A stretch of 64,000 bases of DNA from positions 262,001-326,000 of the forward strand of contig CM035316.1 of NCBI GenBank assembly GCA_000497125.2. The letters are read 5' to 3'. Origin of the DNA: Spironucleus salmonicida (Eukaryota; Fornicata; Diplomonadida; Hexamitidae). Below, piece after piece: positions 33,895-45,742 of the stretch (position 1 is the first letter of the stretch; each line of letters starts with the position of its first letter). The notes beneath the pieces are model-generated. The model was not told where the DNA came from, did no database searches, and worked only from the letters and a program-made list of their open reading frames with translations. A program made the position numbers and the translations under genes.

Positions 33895-36141
33895 ATGCAC
33901 TAAAATAAATTCTAGAGACTTTAACATGTACTACTTCCAAAGTAATATGTTCCACCATTACATTTTGAAGAATTTTTACATAAACTTATGCAAATGTTAG
34001 GTTTTACTGAGAGTCCAGTGTCCTACGCATGTCAAATGTATTATGAACGAGTTATGGAATAAATTGCAAGGGCACTGTCATAAATTGAAGTATTAAAAGA
34101 GTAATTAATAGAATTAACATGTAAATAATAAAAATAATAACAAGTGCATGTGTTTAAAAGCGACTCTTAGATGTCATAGTTATCATCTAAAAATAACGAT
34201 ATTAATTTACAACTTTACAGTTTATAGCTTATAAATACTCGATAATAAAAAATAGTGAATGAGTACTATATCTTAACAGATGATTTTACTTAGCTAAAAA
34301 CTAGATTTTTATAGGAAACTGATAAAAATTTAGTATTAGAAAATCTGATTAAGATTCTTCAAACGAGACTAGATAATTCTATTTTTGAGAAAATTAGATT
34401 AAATGATAATTTAAAAGAATTAGAGAATTAGTATTTAGTTTATCAGAAATAAAAAATAACTGAAACTGAACAACTGCAAACATCATTTAATACATCAATT
34501 ACTCAGCTTACTTAAAAAGTTACTAGTTTAAATTTACTTAATTAATAAACTGCATAGTTAACAAGAAACTAATCATCATAAAATATTCATATGGAAGCTG
34601 AAATAAAGAACTTAAAAGATAATTTAGACTAAGCATACTTTGAAAATGAAAACTTACTGAAATAAGTTTAATTTAAATAAGACGAAATGGATGCAGTATA
34701 AGGAACTGACTCTGCTGTAGCTTTTAGAAAATTAAAAAAACATTTAAATGACACATGTAAGATAAAAGATGATTAGATTTTGAAACTATAAGAATAGTAT
34801 AAGATGTTTAAAACTGCAAAGGAAAATGATGTATATATTTTATAATAAGCGGCTATTAATAACAATAAGCTTATTGTTGAACTTTAAAAATAAATATAAA
34901 TAGTAAGTTAACGAAACTAGTAATTAGAAGAAACACTTTATGTATTATAATAAGATAAAAAATAATTTTTGGAAAATGAATCTAAATTATTATAAGATTA
35001 ATTTAGCATTTAATTGGATAAGTTTATCTAAGAAAAAGATGAATTATAATAAAATTATGAAAAATAAATTGAAGACCAAGTCATAAAAATTGACTTTCTT
35101 TATCAATAATTAGAGAACTTAAAATTATCAAAAAAACACCTTATATCAATGTACGAAGGAAATGATGATTTTGTAGATATAAATACTAAACTAGACACAA
35201 CATAAACATAGGTATTAATATTGTCAAAATTTTTAGAAGATAAAAATTAGGAGATAGATAGCTTGATTTAAGGTAAGGATGATTTGCATGAAAAATATTA
35301 AAAATTGCAAATCCGATTTGATGAAGTTTCAAGAAGAATAAGTTATCAAAATAAGAATAAGGAAATAGTAAAAGATTTGGAAAGTCAAATATCTAGTTTA
35401 TGTCTTGAAAGACTATAAAATAAACAAAGATATAACATTTATGATGCTTAATAATAGGAAATTATTAAATAGTAGCGTCTAAAATTAATTAAATTAGAAG
35501 AAGAGGAAATTATTATGAAAGAAACAGCTGAAAATGCCATCAAATATAGAAAATTATACGAAGAATTTTATTCTTTAGATCAATAAAATAAGTAACAAAT
35601 AAGTTTATTAAAAGAAAAAATTGATCATTTATTAAAACAAAATTCACAGTAATAAGCAGAAATAAATGTATTGACTTTTAATTCAGATTTACTATTAAAA
35701 GAAAAGACAGAAGATTTAGAAAATCAAATAATATTATTCAACAATCTACTTTCAGAGTCTAACAATGAATTATAAGGTAGAAGAAAATAGTATGAAGAAG
35801 TTTAAAAACAACTAGAGCAAAGTAATCTAAAAATTTAAAACTTAAACTAGCAGTTAGGCTCAGTTGAACTTCATATTTAGTAGGATAAAAATGAAAATAT
35901 TCTTTAGTAAAAGACTAATTAAATCAACCTTAAAAAATTAGAGAGGGAATGCTAGGACTTAAAGATAAAGTTAAAGACCAAATAATTATATAAATCTGAT
36001 ACTATACTTGATATAGATGATGAAGCTATTTTTAAGTTGGTATGCTTCGTATAAACATTAATGGTTTACTATTCAATTTAAACAAATGATATCGAGTCAG
36101 TATTAATGGGGATTATGAGCTAGATATCACAAAAATTTTGA
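33895..36141 (+). CDS. Long coiled-coil protein
   Basis: 748 residues. A ~60-residue globular N-terminus with LHFEEFLHKLMQMLGFTE is followed by more than 600 residues of nearly uninterrupted coiled coil rich in Gln, Glu, Lys, Leu and Asn. It ends with a short hydrophobic segment (AIFKLVCFVQTLMVYYSIQ). Structural or centrosomal/axonemal roles are typical of such proteins, but none is demonstrated. The stop TGA directly abuts the reverse-strand stop of the next gene. Confidence 0.78.
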
Positions 36142-38352
36142 TCATTTTTTCATCTATAATTTAAGAAACTTGATATTTTAACTGATACGTTAGTATTTAT
36201 TACATTTTTCTTGAATTTCAAACATCTTAATTAAATTTTTTTTTGATTTTGGTATTTCTCCGACTCTATATACAGTAATCACTTAAATATCATTTGTAAT
36301 AATACAATTTTAACAAATATACAACCATTGGAGCTAATTTCCACTAATATTAACTACCTTTAGTTTTTAAAATTAACTCAATAATATGTTTTAAAGATTA
36401 CAATTTTATATTTACAGGTCTTCTAAATTCATTGGTAAGTTACATTTTTCTACCTCAATTCCTTAATTATCATCGAGATTCAGTAGTTATAGTTACTATA
36501 AATGAGATAGATCTGGTAATTTTTTAAGCCCACAACTTTATAAACTCATCTTTTGTATATTCTCACAAAGACAGATTCCAAGTATTTCAATGTGTGTGTT
36601 ATAAGATAGATCAAGTTACTTTAAGTTAATTAAATTCCTGACGTCTGGTAATGCTGTTATTTTACAATTTTTAGCTATCAAGCTTATAAGGGAACTAGAA
36701 AGAAACCAAAAATCCGTTTCTAATGACTCAGTATTTGATATATTTAATTACTTCAAATTAATAAGGTATTCTAATTGATTTAATGAGGTTAGTGGATTAT
36801 TTTATAAATTTAATGTTTAAATTGATATGGGTAATAATTACAATGTCATAATTTAATTAAAACTCAAATCTAGATTGATTAAATTTTCTAAATTCTACAA
36901 ACCTTTTAACTCGATAATTTACAGACCTGATGCAAAAAGATACAATAAATTTGTTGATAATTTTGAAAAGTCCAATTACTTAATTTTGGTCTAACTTAAA
37001 TCAAGATAAGTCAAATTTTCTAAATGTACTAGTATAGGAGATATTCTTAAATTAGCTTGTTTGATATCAATTTCTATGATATTTTCAGGTAAATTTGATG
37101 TATCTAATCGAGGAACTCGAAAACATGATTATAACGATAAATATTTCAAGTTTTCATTATTTTTAATAGAAAAATCCTTTAAATCGCAATGAATTAAGTG
37201 GAGATATGAAAGTAAAGGGAGATTATTAAAAATAGTTAATGGAAAGTCAAATTAAATAGGCTTCACCATTACATTTTACGACAAGTTATATATAAATATC
37301 TTTTCTAATTCAGGCGTGTCTAAAATAGAAATCTTCTGCAAAACACAATTGCTTATCACAAGCTACTTAAGTGATTAAATATTAATAAATAGACATGAAT
37401 TGGGATTCTTGAGATTTTGTAAAAAATTAATATTTGCAAAAATTATAGTTTATAGTTTAGAAAAATTACCTTTCAAATGATGTAATTACTAAAATGCTAA
37501 CAAAGAGGTTTATTCATCCTATTTTGTTGGTTATAAAAATTATTGGATTGTATTCCAATTTTATGGTTTATACTATTTAAAATTAAACTCAAAATACTTT
37601 TTGCAAATATAAAAAGTTTTGTTGCTTACATTATCAAATACCTCAGCAGGTTCTAAAAGTGTTATTGGCTTATGTAATAGTCTAAAAAATACGATAGAAT
37701 TCTTATTAAACGAATAATTAATTAGTTATGGCTCAGATATTTTGACTTCTATCTCTGGTTACTTTTAAACTGGCATAAAATTATTAAAGCGTAGTAAATT
37801 AATATTAGAGCGTATAATATTATTTTATTTAGGTTAATGGTTATTTAGTGAGAATGCTTCATTATTGCATTTTGTCTGTCTATAATTTTTCCGTATATAC
37901 TACTTTGGAATTTTGAGAATCTTGTCAATGATATAATTCTCATTATCATCAAGGTCATTTTTAAAATTTTTTAATTCTTTCATAAAAACAGAATCATTTT
38001 TGAGCTAATCATTATTAGAAGATGAATTATTTATGGATTTTGATCTTATTTATTAAAATAATTTCACAGTATTAACATCATCATCATATAAACAAGAATC
38101 ATTCTTATTAAAGTGGTATATCCTAAACTAAAGTAATTCATCATCTGATATCTTTGTTTTTTGATTTATAGAATACGGCTCTTAAATTTAGTCAAAAAAA
38201 TGAATAAATGACTCAGAATTGATACAATATGATCTATGTGTATATTGCTATGACTAAGTGTTTTTAGAACTTTTAATATTCTATTTGATTTATTCACCCA
38301 ACACACTATATGGAAACTAGTCGATATTAAATCTATGCATTTTTTATTTCAT
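36142..38352 (-). CDS. Leucine-rich-repeat protein (SDS22-like repeats)
   Basis: 736 residues. Residues 1 to ~300 are Asn/Asp/Lys-rich with little repeat character. From ~330 onward there are many 20-23-residue LRRs (SLKQLVISNCVLQKI, LTYLDLSQTKIKQ, LINLDLSFNQIMTL, LKQLDLSYNTHIEI, LQLLNLDDN, LKVVNISGNQLQ). The repeat length and LxxLxLSxNxI pattern resemble SDS22-type LRRs. LRR proteins of this kind are abundant in hexamitin diplomonads. Function unknown; a protein-binding scaffold is likely. Two in-frame ATGs lie close together (38352 and 12 bases downstream). Confidence 0.78.
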
Positions 38353-38398
38353 TTCAATGCATGGTATATAATTATAAATATAATATATTATTAGTGAA
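38353..38398. promoter_or_regulatory. 46-bp divergent promoter
   Basis: Shortest divergent spacer in the window. It holds TATATAATTATAAATATAATATATTATTA. Two promoters must share this space, inferred from position. Confidence 0.5.
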
Positions 38399-38722
38399 AT
38401 GCTAGCAAATCTTTGCTTTGCTAAGTATTAAAGTAACGGTTAGCTTACAGAAAATTAAGGCAGACTGGCGTTAATAGCACTAACTGGAGATATTAATTCT
38501 CAGTATAAGTCATTTTTAACTTAAAATGACTATATTAATTACTCATAGACTCTTCAATTTATGAAACCGTAATTAATCTAGAAACCATTATCTTTGGTTT
38601 AATTTGTTGATAAATTTAAAGATTATAATTTAACGGAAGATGAACTAGTTTCGATTTTTGAATATTTTAGTATTGATGGTTTCATCTCCAACGAGTTTGT
38701 CGATAGAGTTTTATAATAATGA
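38399..38722 (+). CDS. Small EF-hand-like protein
   Basis: 107 residues. The helix-loop-helix rhythm and the LTENQGRLALIALTGDI, FLTQNDYINYSQ, LTEDELVSIFEYF and SIDGFISNEFVDRV segments resemble a degenerate calmodulin-type protein. The last loop (SIDGFISNEF) keeps Asp, Gly and a hydrophobic residue in EF-hand spacing; the other loops lack the calcium ligands. Likely a calcium-independent or weak calcium-binding light-chain-like protein. Only 39 bp separate it from the next co-oriented gene. Confidence 0.6.
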
Positions 38723-38761
38723 TTAGTTAATATAATATATTATTAATATATATTATTAAGA

Positions 38762-39967
38762 ATGACATACATTATTAATTACTCTTAAGATTTAATTCAT
38801 TAATAGCGAGCTTCCAAAATAATAATAAATACCTAGCAAAGCCTATAAAATAAAAGAATGTTATTCAATAACTTTGTACAATGTTAAAACATGAATTACT
38901 CTACTGATTCAATTAGACATCCTTATATTTAAGCTGATACTTCATCAGCATTTTATAGAAATGGGTCCACAGCTCTTAATGCATAAGAGCATTATCTTTT
39001 TATAACACTTTTTTATTGGTATGGATCAGATTTTTATATATGGTAGCAATTTATTGAAAATACATTATTACCATAATCAGCTATAATCAACTATTATAAC
39101 CTCAACTATCCTCAATTAGTAAAACTATCTAAAGATGTAGAATATTTTGCAAATTCTCTAAGAGGATAGCAGATATTATAATATTACTCCTAATTTGATT
39201 TCTTTACTTCAATTACTCAAGTATAAACACCAATATTATCTAATTTTGGTTCAGTGTGTAGAGTAATGGAGAATAAACTATCATAATTTACAGGTAAAAT
39301 TGTCAACCCAATATTGATTAAAGATTATAATTTTGATCTTCCAAATGGTTTACTGATTATAACACCAGAAGAAAGAATGTTTGTTAATATTTTAAAATCA
39401 CCTATTGCAGGACTTAATAGAGTAAATAATGATAGATCTATTGACTTTGAGGTTCAACCAAATTCTTAATTTTTTTCTGATCAGAAGTAAAAATTGTAAG
39501 TTTTATAATTATAAGAAGTAAAATAACGTTTGTAAATATAAAATAAAATAGTAACAGAAATATTTAACGCATAGAATGATCAATAGTTAGGAATAATAAG
39601 ATTATTAGATAAACTAATAAAAAATTCATCAACTTAATAATAAGTATAGATTCTATAGGAACTAATGGATATTACAGAAAACAATTAAGATGTTTAATAG
39701 TAAGTGAAAAAGTTAAGAATTGCATTAGGGAAACCTGTTATGTCAGCATGGGCAAAATATTTATATGACAAATTAATAAGCAGTTAAAATATGAATAAGA
39801 TTATAAATATATCATAGTTCAGTTTTCTTCAGTAATATCATTAAGGCAGACTCAATCGTAATTTTTTTGATGGGCCAGTTTTAGCTACAGAACACTTATT
39901 AGATGTACCACACATTCCTGAATTATCGGAATTGCAATTGGCGATTGAATTATATTTTAGTGATTGA
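38762..39967 (+). CDS. Unidentified protein, Gln-rich
   Basis: 401 residues. Residues ~50-215 look globular with many aromatic residues (TLFYWYGSDFYIWQQF, NYPQLVKLSKDVEYF). Residues ~240-310 form a Gln-rich coiled region, and the last ~90 contain a compact segment (LRIALGKPVMSAWAKYLYD, FDGPVLATEHLLDVPHIPEL). No known domain is recognised. The upstream TAATATATTATTAATATATATTATTA block ends 2 bp from the start. Confidence 0.68.
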
Positions 39968-40041
39968 TTATAAGTTATTATCTTTTCTTTTCTAACCTTA
40001 AAATATGATATATAACAAACTTATTTTTATTTAAATTAAAA

Positions 40042-40578
40042 ATGTCAATCAGGTAGTATTAAAAATTTACTACAGATGATGAAGATACTTTAATTAATAT
40101 GGTTAATGATTAATTAAAAAAATCAACAAGAATTAACTGGAAGCCAATTGCCGCTACTTTGAGTAAAACTCCACGTTAATGTTATGATTTTTATATTATC
40201 AGAAAATAGTCGAGTAATAAAACTGAAAAGCATGATTGGTAGTTAGAAGAGATTAGTTAACTATTAGATGCAGTTTAAACTCATGGAACCAAATGGGATA
40301 CTATTAAAACCGAATACTTTCCAAATCTTACATAGAATTAGTTAAGAAACAAATACTATCACACAACAAAATCATCTAGGGCGAATTCATCATAAAATTT
40401 AGCATAGGGAATAGGATCATCTGTTGAAATTAACTAACGTACATTATCATTGAATGATTTTTTCAATGCATAGTTTACTTAGTAAAACAATATGATATAT
40501 ACTACCCAATCAACAGTTCCTGAAAATCTAGATGTATTTGGGGAAAATGTTAATGATATGTGGGACGATGAATATTGA
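40042..40578 (+). CDS. SANT/Myb-like DNA-binding protein
   Basis: 178 residues with two tryptophan-containing repeats: residues ~8-55 (KFTTDDEDTLINMVND, INWKPIAATLSKTPRQCYDF) and ~65-115 (HDWQLEEISQLLDAVQTHG, KWDTIKTEYFPNLTQNQLRN). Spacing of Trp and the basic third helix (RQCYDFYIIRKQ, QLRNKYYHT) fit Myb/SANT repeats. The C-terminal ~60 residues are disordered and end acidic (DMWDDEY), a possible activation tail. Two-repeat Myb proteins of this size are numerous in diplomonads and trichomonads and are thought to act in transcription. Confidence 0.8.
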
Positions 40579-40913
40579 ATATTTTTACTTTATCTAAAAT
40601 TGAGTATATTTTTAATCTTAACTCTATATTTTTAGTCTGCTTATCATATTAATTATACAAAGCCAAGTAAATAATTTACTAATACCAACAGTACATAATG
40701 AACTTATAATTAAAAATCAAAGTCTATTTCAAGTAAAAAATGTAATTATTCTTATGTAAATTTAGTAAAATATTATTTAACATAATTTCAAATAAATAAC
40801 TTATATTTAACAAAATTATAACAATAAAGTATGATGCTTCCATAAATTAATAAGCTATTATATTAATAACAACTAATCCAAGATTTATTACTCCAAATGC
40901 TATCTTCACTCCT
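40579..40913. other. 335-bp spacer between convergent genes, no gene supported
   Basis: Much longer than other convergent spacers here. A/T-rich. Frames of 60-100 codons on either strand run antisense into the neighbouring genes and have random composition. No RNA gene is seen. Confidence 0.4.
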
Positions 40914-41846
40914 TCATAACCTACCTTTTTCAAATTCATGGGACATAACAATTCCCCACAACCTCTCTTCTTCATCTCCCTAAACCACCTAAAATTCTAC
41001 CAGTTTTTCGTTAAACATATGTTTACAGTGCAATAAGCTTACACATGCTGGTGAATCTCTGCATACAACTACAAACACTCCGTCTAAATATTCACAAAAA
41101 ACAAATTAACAAATTTGACAAAACCACTTCATGAGAAGTTCTTTCGTACCATTTTCAATCTTTGCGCTTACAACGCAATTTTTAGGAAATGAATTCTTTA
41201 AGTCATCCATTCTCAAAACTATTAGATTTTTGTTGATTTCAGCTTTACATGATAACATTCTTTCTACATAGTTATTGTCACCAAGAACACGAGATTTACC
41301 CCATGTTTTAGATGAAAAGAAAGCGGTTTATTCTATGATTTTTCCCCGATCCCAACTAGGTTATGAACCAAAAAATTCATATACTTTATATGCTTCTTCT
41401 CTAGAAGCAAATGAAAGTTTTGCAATGAACTTAGCTTCGCCGAAAACTCTAGTTTTAATAACTTAAGTGAATTTTGGGAAGATATTTGTCTGCTTAGCAA
41501 TAAACCACTTAATATCTTTGTTGATAGTTGGAATATATGAGCTTTCCATTGATGAAATTAAAAGTGTTTGGGATATAAGTGAGTTTTCATTTTTGATTTG
41601 ATTTACTCGTGTGATAAAAGATTAACATAGCGATAATTGAACGATTTTAGATAGATTAACAGCTTTAATAAGTTAAACTAATGTAACATGATGTTTTGAA
41701 AAATATGGTATTTAAATAATTTCTTCTAAGGGAACTTCCCCTTTAAAGCATTCATATAACTTCATATTTTCTGGTTAAAGAGTCAATTTTAGATCTGAAA
41801 AGTAGTCTGATAGAAAAGTTTCTATTTATTTAGTTTTTAAGGGCAT
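40914..41846 (-). CDS. La-motif (HTH La-type) RNA-binding protein
   Basis: 310 residues. Residues ~5-70 match a La motif: QIETFLSDYFSDLKLT, EVPLEEIIQIPYFSKHHV and TLVQLIKAVNLS correspond to the QIEFYFSD, PL..I..F and L...I..AL.S positions. The middle is a possible RRM (AEINKNLIVLRMDDLKN, NCVVSAKIENG). A Cys-rich patch lies near residues 240-285 (WFCQICQFVFCEY, CRDSPACVSLLHC) and may bind zinc. La and LARP proteins bind 3'-oligo(U) ends of Pol III transcripts or other RNAs. Which subfamily this belongs to cannot be decided by eye. Confidence 0.72.
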
Positions 41847-41924
41847 TAAAGTGGAGGGAGAAAAGAATAATTATTTAAACCCTATTATTATATAATACTA
41901 AAACTTATATACAGCAGATTCTTA
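41847..41924. promoter_or_regulatory. 78-bp divergent promoter
   Basis: Spacer between divergent starts with CCTATTATTATATAATACTAAAA in the middle, the clearest form of the TATTATATAATA-like element seen before many genes in this window. Function inferred. Confidence 0.5.
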
Positions 41925-44474
41925 ATGATTGGTAGAAGAAAAACTATGTTTAGCGTAATTTCAGACGGGTAAGTCATTTTTAGTGGACACAAATATTTAA
42001 TACTATAAAATAAAGACTTAATTCATGTGTATAATGAAAAATTTATTAGCATATTTTAGCTTTCTACAACAGATAGAGTTATTTCAACCTGTGAACTATT
42101 TATTAGGAATCAATCATTAATATTTACTCTTTCTTCTGGAAAAGTAGTATTAATATAAGACGTGTAAGATGAACTGATATTTCAATTATCAAAACCACAT
42201 ATTTAGACAGCTTCATTTAATCTTCTAATATAAGAGAATAAAGTATAAATAAATTATATTGCTGAAAATATTCTATATAGGTAGGAGTATAAGTTTATCT
42301 AAGGACATCTATCAGATGTTATTTAATAACCAGATCTTAATCTTTAACTCTAAATTTCTTAATAGATCTGTTTTAATGATATTACATTAATTCTTGCGGA
42401 TTCTAAACTATACTCACTTAAAGATTAATTATTGTACATAGATATCGCTGAATAATTATTTATTCAGTCAGATAATTAAGTTTTATATACCAACAATTAG
42501 AATATAAATCAAATAACAATCTAAAATAACTAAAATAGCATAATGTAGGTTTAAAATTTAGAGTTTCTACTTGATGGTAATATATATTATTATAATTAGT
42601 ATATTATCATGATATAATCGAACATCATAGCATTTTTCGATTTTCCAACTGGAACATTCATCTATTCTGCAATGTTTACCGGCTAATTTTTTGTATTTAT
42701 AAATTAACTTTTTGTTAAGCAAAATTCTATAATAGAATAATTTTATCTAAATTTTTTTGATATAAACGAATATAATAAATAGCATCTTTTATTCTAAAAA
42801 TCTAACAAGGCTAATAAGAGTTTCATGTTAAATAAGGGACTAATAGATGGATATAAATAATATAGTATAATTTGGTTAAGTTAAATTGCATTTACTTCTT
42901 TACCTTAAAAATAAATAGTTAAGAAAGTAGAAGAATCAATCGAAATTTCTAAAATTTCGTTACTACACTTAATAATTGGTGGGATAACTCAAAAAGCTGA
43001 TAAATAATAGCGGTTTACAATTAAACTTTAAGATTTAATGTAAGAACTATAAATTGCTCTATAAATAATATCTGATAGTAATAACAACGAATATTATTTC
43101 TTAGGAAGTATAATACTGTTAATTTCATTAACTACTATTTGTGCGCTATAGAAGCTGGAATATGGCAATGTACAGTATACACAGGTATTTCAAAAATAAC
43201 TTGAGTAAGAAATTATTTCCATGTAAGTTTAAAATTTGCTTTTTAAACTGGCAAAATTCACTTATTTCAATTGTAAAATTAGGAAAAGCTAAGAGATGTA
43301 AGACCTTATTAGAATGATTAATTAGTAATTCAAATAAATTTCTAATGATAAGTAATAAAACTAAAACTTGATAAGATTAGATTTAAACAATTTAAATAAT
43401 TTTCTTTTATGTTAGAGTTAATTAAAAACTAACAATCCAAATTTTAATAAAGAAAATCTTAATATTTATAAAAATTACGTAAATAATAATTTTAATGACA
43501 ATGTATAGTGTTTTTATGAATCTATTTTTAGGTCTAATACTGCTTCTGAATATTTTAACTAAAATCTTAGTGATGATATATATACTTTATATCCAGAGTT
43601 AGATGTGTATAGATAATTTGAAAATAAGTCAGTTTTCTTTAATTATAAACTAGATGATATAAATTTTGAAATATTCAATGCTAGTATTTAAACAAATTTT
43701 TTACAATTAATTGAATAGCTTTATTTTAATAAAATCCTTATTTAAAGAAAATTTAAAATTATACTCACACCATAATAAGAGTAATTCATAGAGTTAATAT
43801 TAATATAAATGAAATAATTTAATCACATAATTTCATAGTTTTATATTGATAATAAAGAAGATATTCAGATATTTAACAATTAAATATGTGAAATTTTAAT
43901 TAGTTAAAGACCATTTTTGACCAAAGAATTATATAATTAACTTAACTCGAAAAACGAATCAAAATTACCTGGTAAAAATATAATGGATAAAGATTTATAA
44001 GTATCTAGATAATAACCTTAATAAACTATATTAAACAAGTAATAATAATATTTAAATAATCTTGAGAGTATTGAAATAGAGTATATCAAGATGATATCTT
44101 CTAATAGTTAAGAAACAGCAGATAGTTATATAAGTTTAATTACTAACGCAGACTTTATATTATTTAATTAAATCTAATAGCCATCTTTTTAAGGTTTAAA
44201 GTAATACTAAAAACTAAAATCTTATTGTATCAATATAATATCTAAAGTTAATAAAGTTGAAGATATATACCTTAATATATTTACTTAATTAGATTGTAAT
44301 TTTGAAGATTATTATTTACTATTGCAATAGTGTTTTTTAAATATATGTAATTTATTCATGTTTTATGAGCCATAGTTAAATAACTATGAATATGACTAGG
44401 ACCTAATTATTAAAAAAGCTTCTAATATACTAAAAATATCTTTAGGTTTCAATTAAATTTTAAAGTATGAGTGA
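41925..44474 (+). CDS. Large orphan protein, possible propeller plus helical solenoid
   Basis: 849 residues in one frame with about 130 TAA/TAG codons. The first ~350 residues contain alternating short beta-like segments (VISDGQVIFSGHKYLIL, SLIFTLSSGKVVLIQ, FNDITLILADSKLYSL) that could form a WD40-like propeller. The remainder is mainly helical with many Asn, Gln and hydrophobic residues. Propeller-plus-solenoid architecture occurs in nucleoporins and vesicle-coat proteins, but I see no diagnostic motif, so the function is unknown. Confidence 0.7.
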
Positions 44475-44519
44475 TATGTATATTATATTATTGTATATAC
44501 TATTTTTAATAATAAATAA

Positions 44520-45020
44520 ATGAATTTAGAAATAGTTCAACCTACATTTCAACTATAATTATATAATTTTCTTATATATGAGACATTAGTACCTGTTAAA
44601 ATGAATTCTACTATAAATTATTAAACATAATCACTTTCATAAACACATTCTAATTTAAGAGTAGGGTCAATTCTTTAACTTACTTTAGCAGAAGCACTTG
44701 AATTACAAAAACATCATTTAGCTATTATTTAATTACCTGAATTTTTGACAATCAAGTATTTATAAAATATACTCGAAGCAGAATAATTATCTACCAAATT
44801 AGCACCATTGCCATAATGTTATTTTTCATCATCACAAATATTGCTATCTCAGTTTCAAAGTCGTCCTGAAATTTTTGATCTTACTCTTATTGATGAATTA
44901 TTTTCGCTGCGGCATTAAATAAGATAACATAGACAGTAAAAGTTAAATGAAGGGGAATTAACTAATGCTACATTGGATGAGTTATAAATGATTTCTTATA
45001 AATAACAAATTGAAGAGTGA
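44520..45020 (+). CDS. PSF2: GINS complex subunit Psf2-like
   Basis: 166 residues, helical. Features resembling Psf2 are the helix ILQLTLAEALELQKHHLAII followed by QLPEFLTIKYLQNIL, then PLPQCYFSSSQILLSQ (family: LPSxYxExxxLL), and IDELFSLRHQIRQHRQQKL (family: IRxLVxDLxxxRxxK). Psf2 is part of the Sld5-Psf1-Psf2-Psf3 assembly of the CMG replicative helicase. Length is slightly below the usual 180-200. The N-terminal beta domain is weakly conserved, so this is a moderate call. Confidence 0.5.
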
Positions 45021-45021
45021 A

Positions 45022-45648
45022 TCAATGTAACTTAAATTTATGTCTAGTATTCTACTATCTTATTTCTATTTACGAATCCTTTAATAATTTATTTGAATAA
45101 GCATTGTTTACAATATAGTTAAACTAATCTAATATAATTTTGCAAGAATTGATAATTTCTTACGCTTGATTATCTAACTTTTTAATGTTTGTTTAATTAT
45201 TAGCTTTTTTATTAGATTATTTTGTAATACTCTTACTAGATAAATTTTGAATTTTTGTGATACATTTTTAGTGTACACATGTTACTTTTCCGAGGTCTGA
45301 TGACTATATATCTTTTATATTTTAAATATCTTGAATTTAAGATCTGATATTCATCATTTTCTCTAATAAATTAGTTTCTATAATTTTTTCTATTTCTACC
45401 TATCTATGATCAATTATTTATTTTTTCTATTTATTTGCTACTTAAATATTCTGATCAATTGATTTTTAAGCTTTTATACTTGAATTATCATCCACTTAAT
45501 TAATATATGTATTTAACCTTCTTTATAGTTTTCGTATTATATCATTATGCTCCTATTTAATTGTTTTCATTTACTCATCAAAATACTTTTTAAGTGTTTT
45601 ATCTAATTAAAGTAAATACATTTCATGCAAATCAGCAATTGTGTTCAT
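45022..45648 (-). CDS. Coiled-coil protein, unidentified
   Basis: 208 residues starting MNTIADLHEMYLLQLDKTL, helical and rich in Lys, Ile, Asn and Gln throughout. An unusual VTCVHQKCITKI segment near residue 120 carries two Cys and one His. No known domain. One base separates its stop from that of the convergent Psf2-like gene. Confidence 0.7.
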
Positions 45649-45742
45649 TTATAAATATATATTAGTATATCATATTAATATATATTATTTATGATTTATG
45701 ATTTAGAATATATCATTAATAATAAATTTTTTAAAACATAAA
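45649..45742. promoter_or_regulatory. 94-bp divergent promoter
   Basis: Spacer between divergent starts with ATAAATATATATTAGTATATCATATTAATATATATTATTTATG. The TATA-like blocks are near-symmetrical around the centre. Function inferred. Confidence 0.45.

Noticed and set aside
41275-41466. Plus-strand 63-codon frame
   Set aside because: Antisense of the La-motif protein gene.
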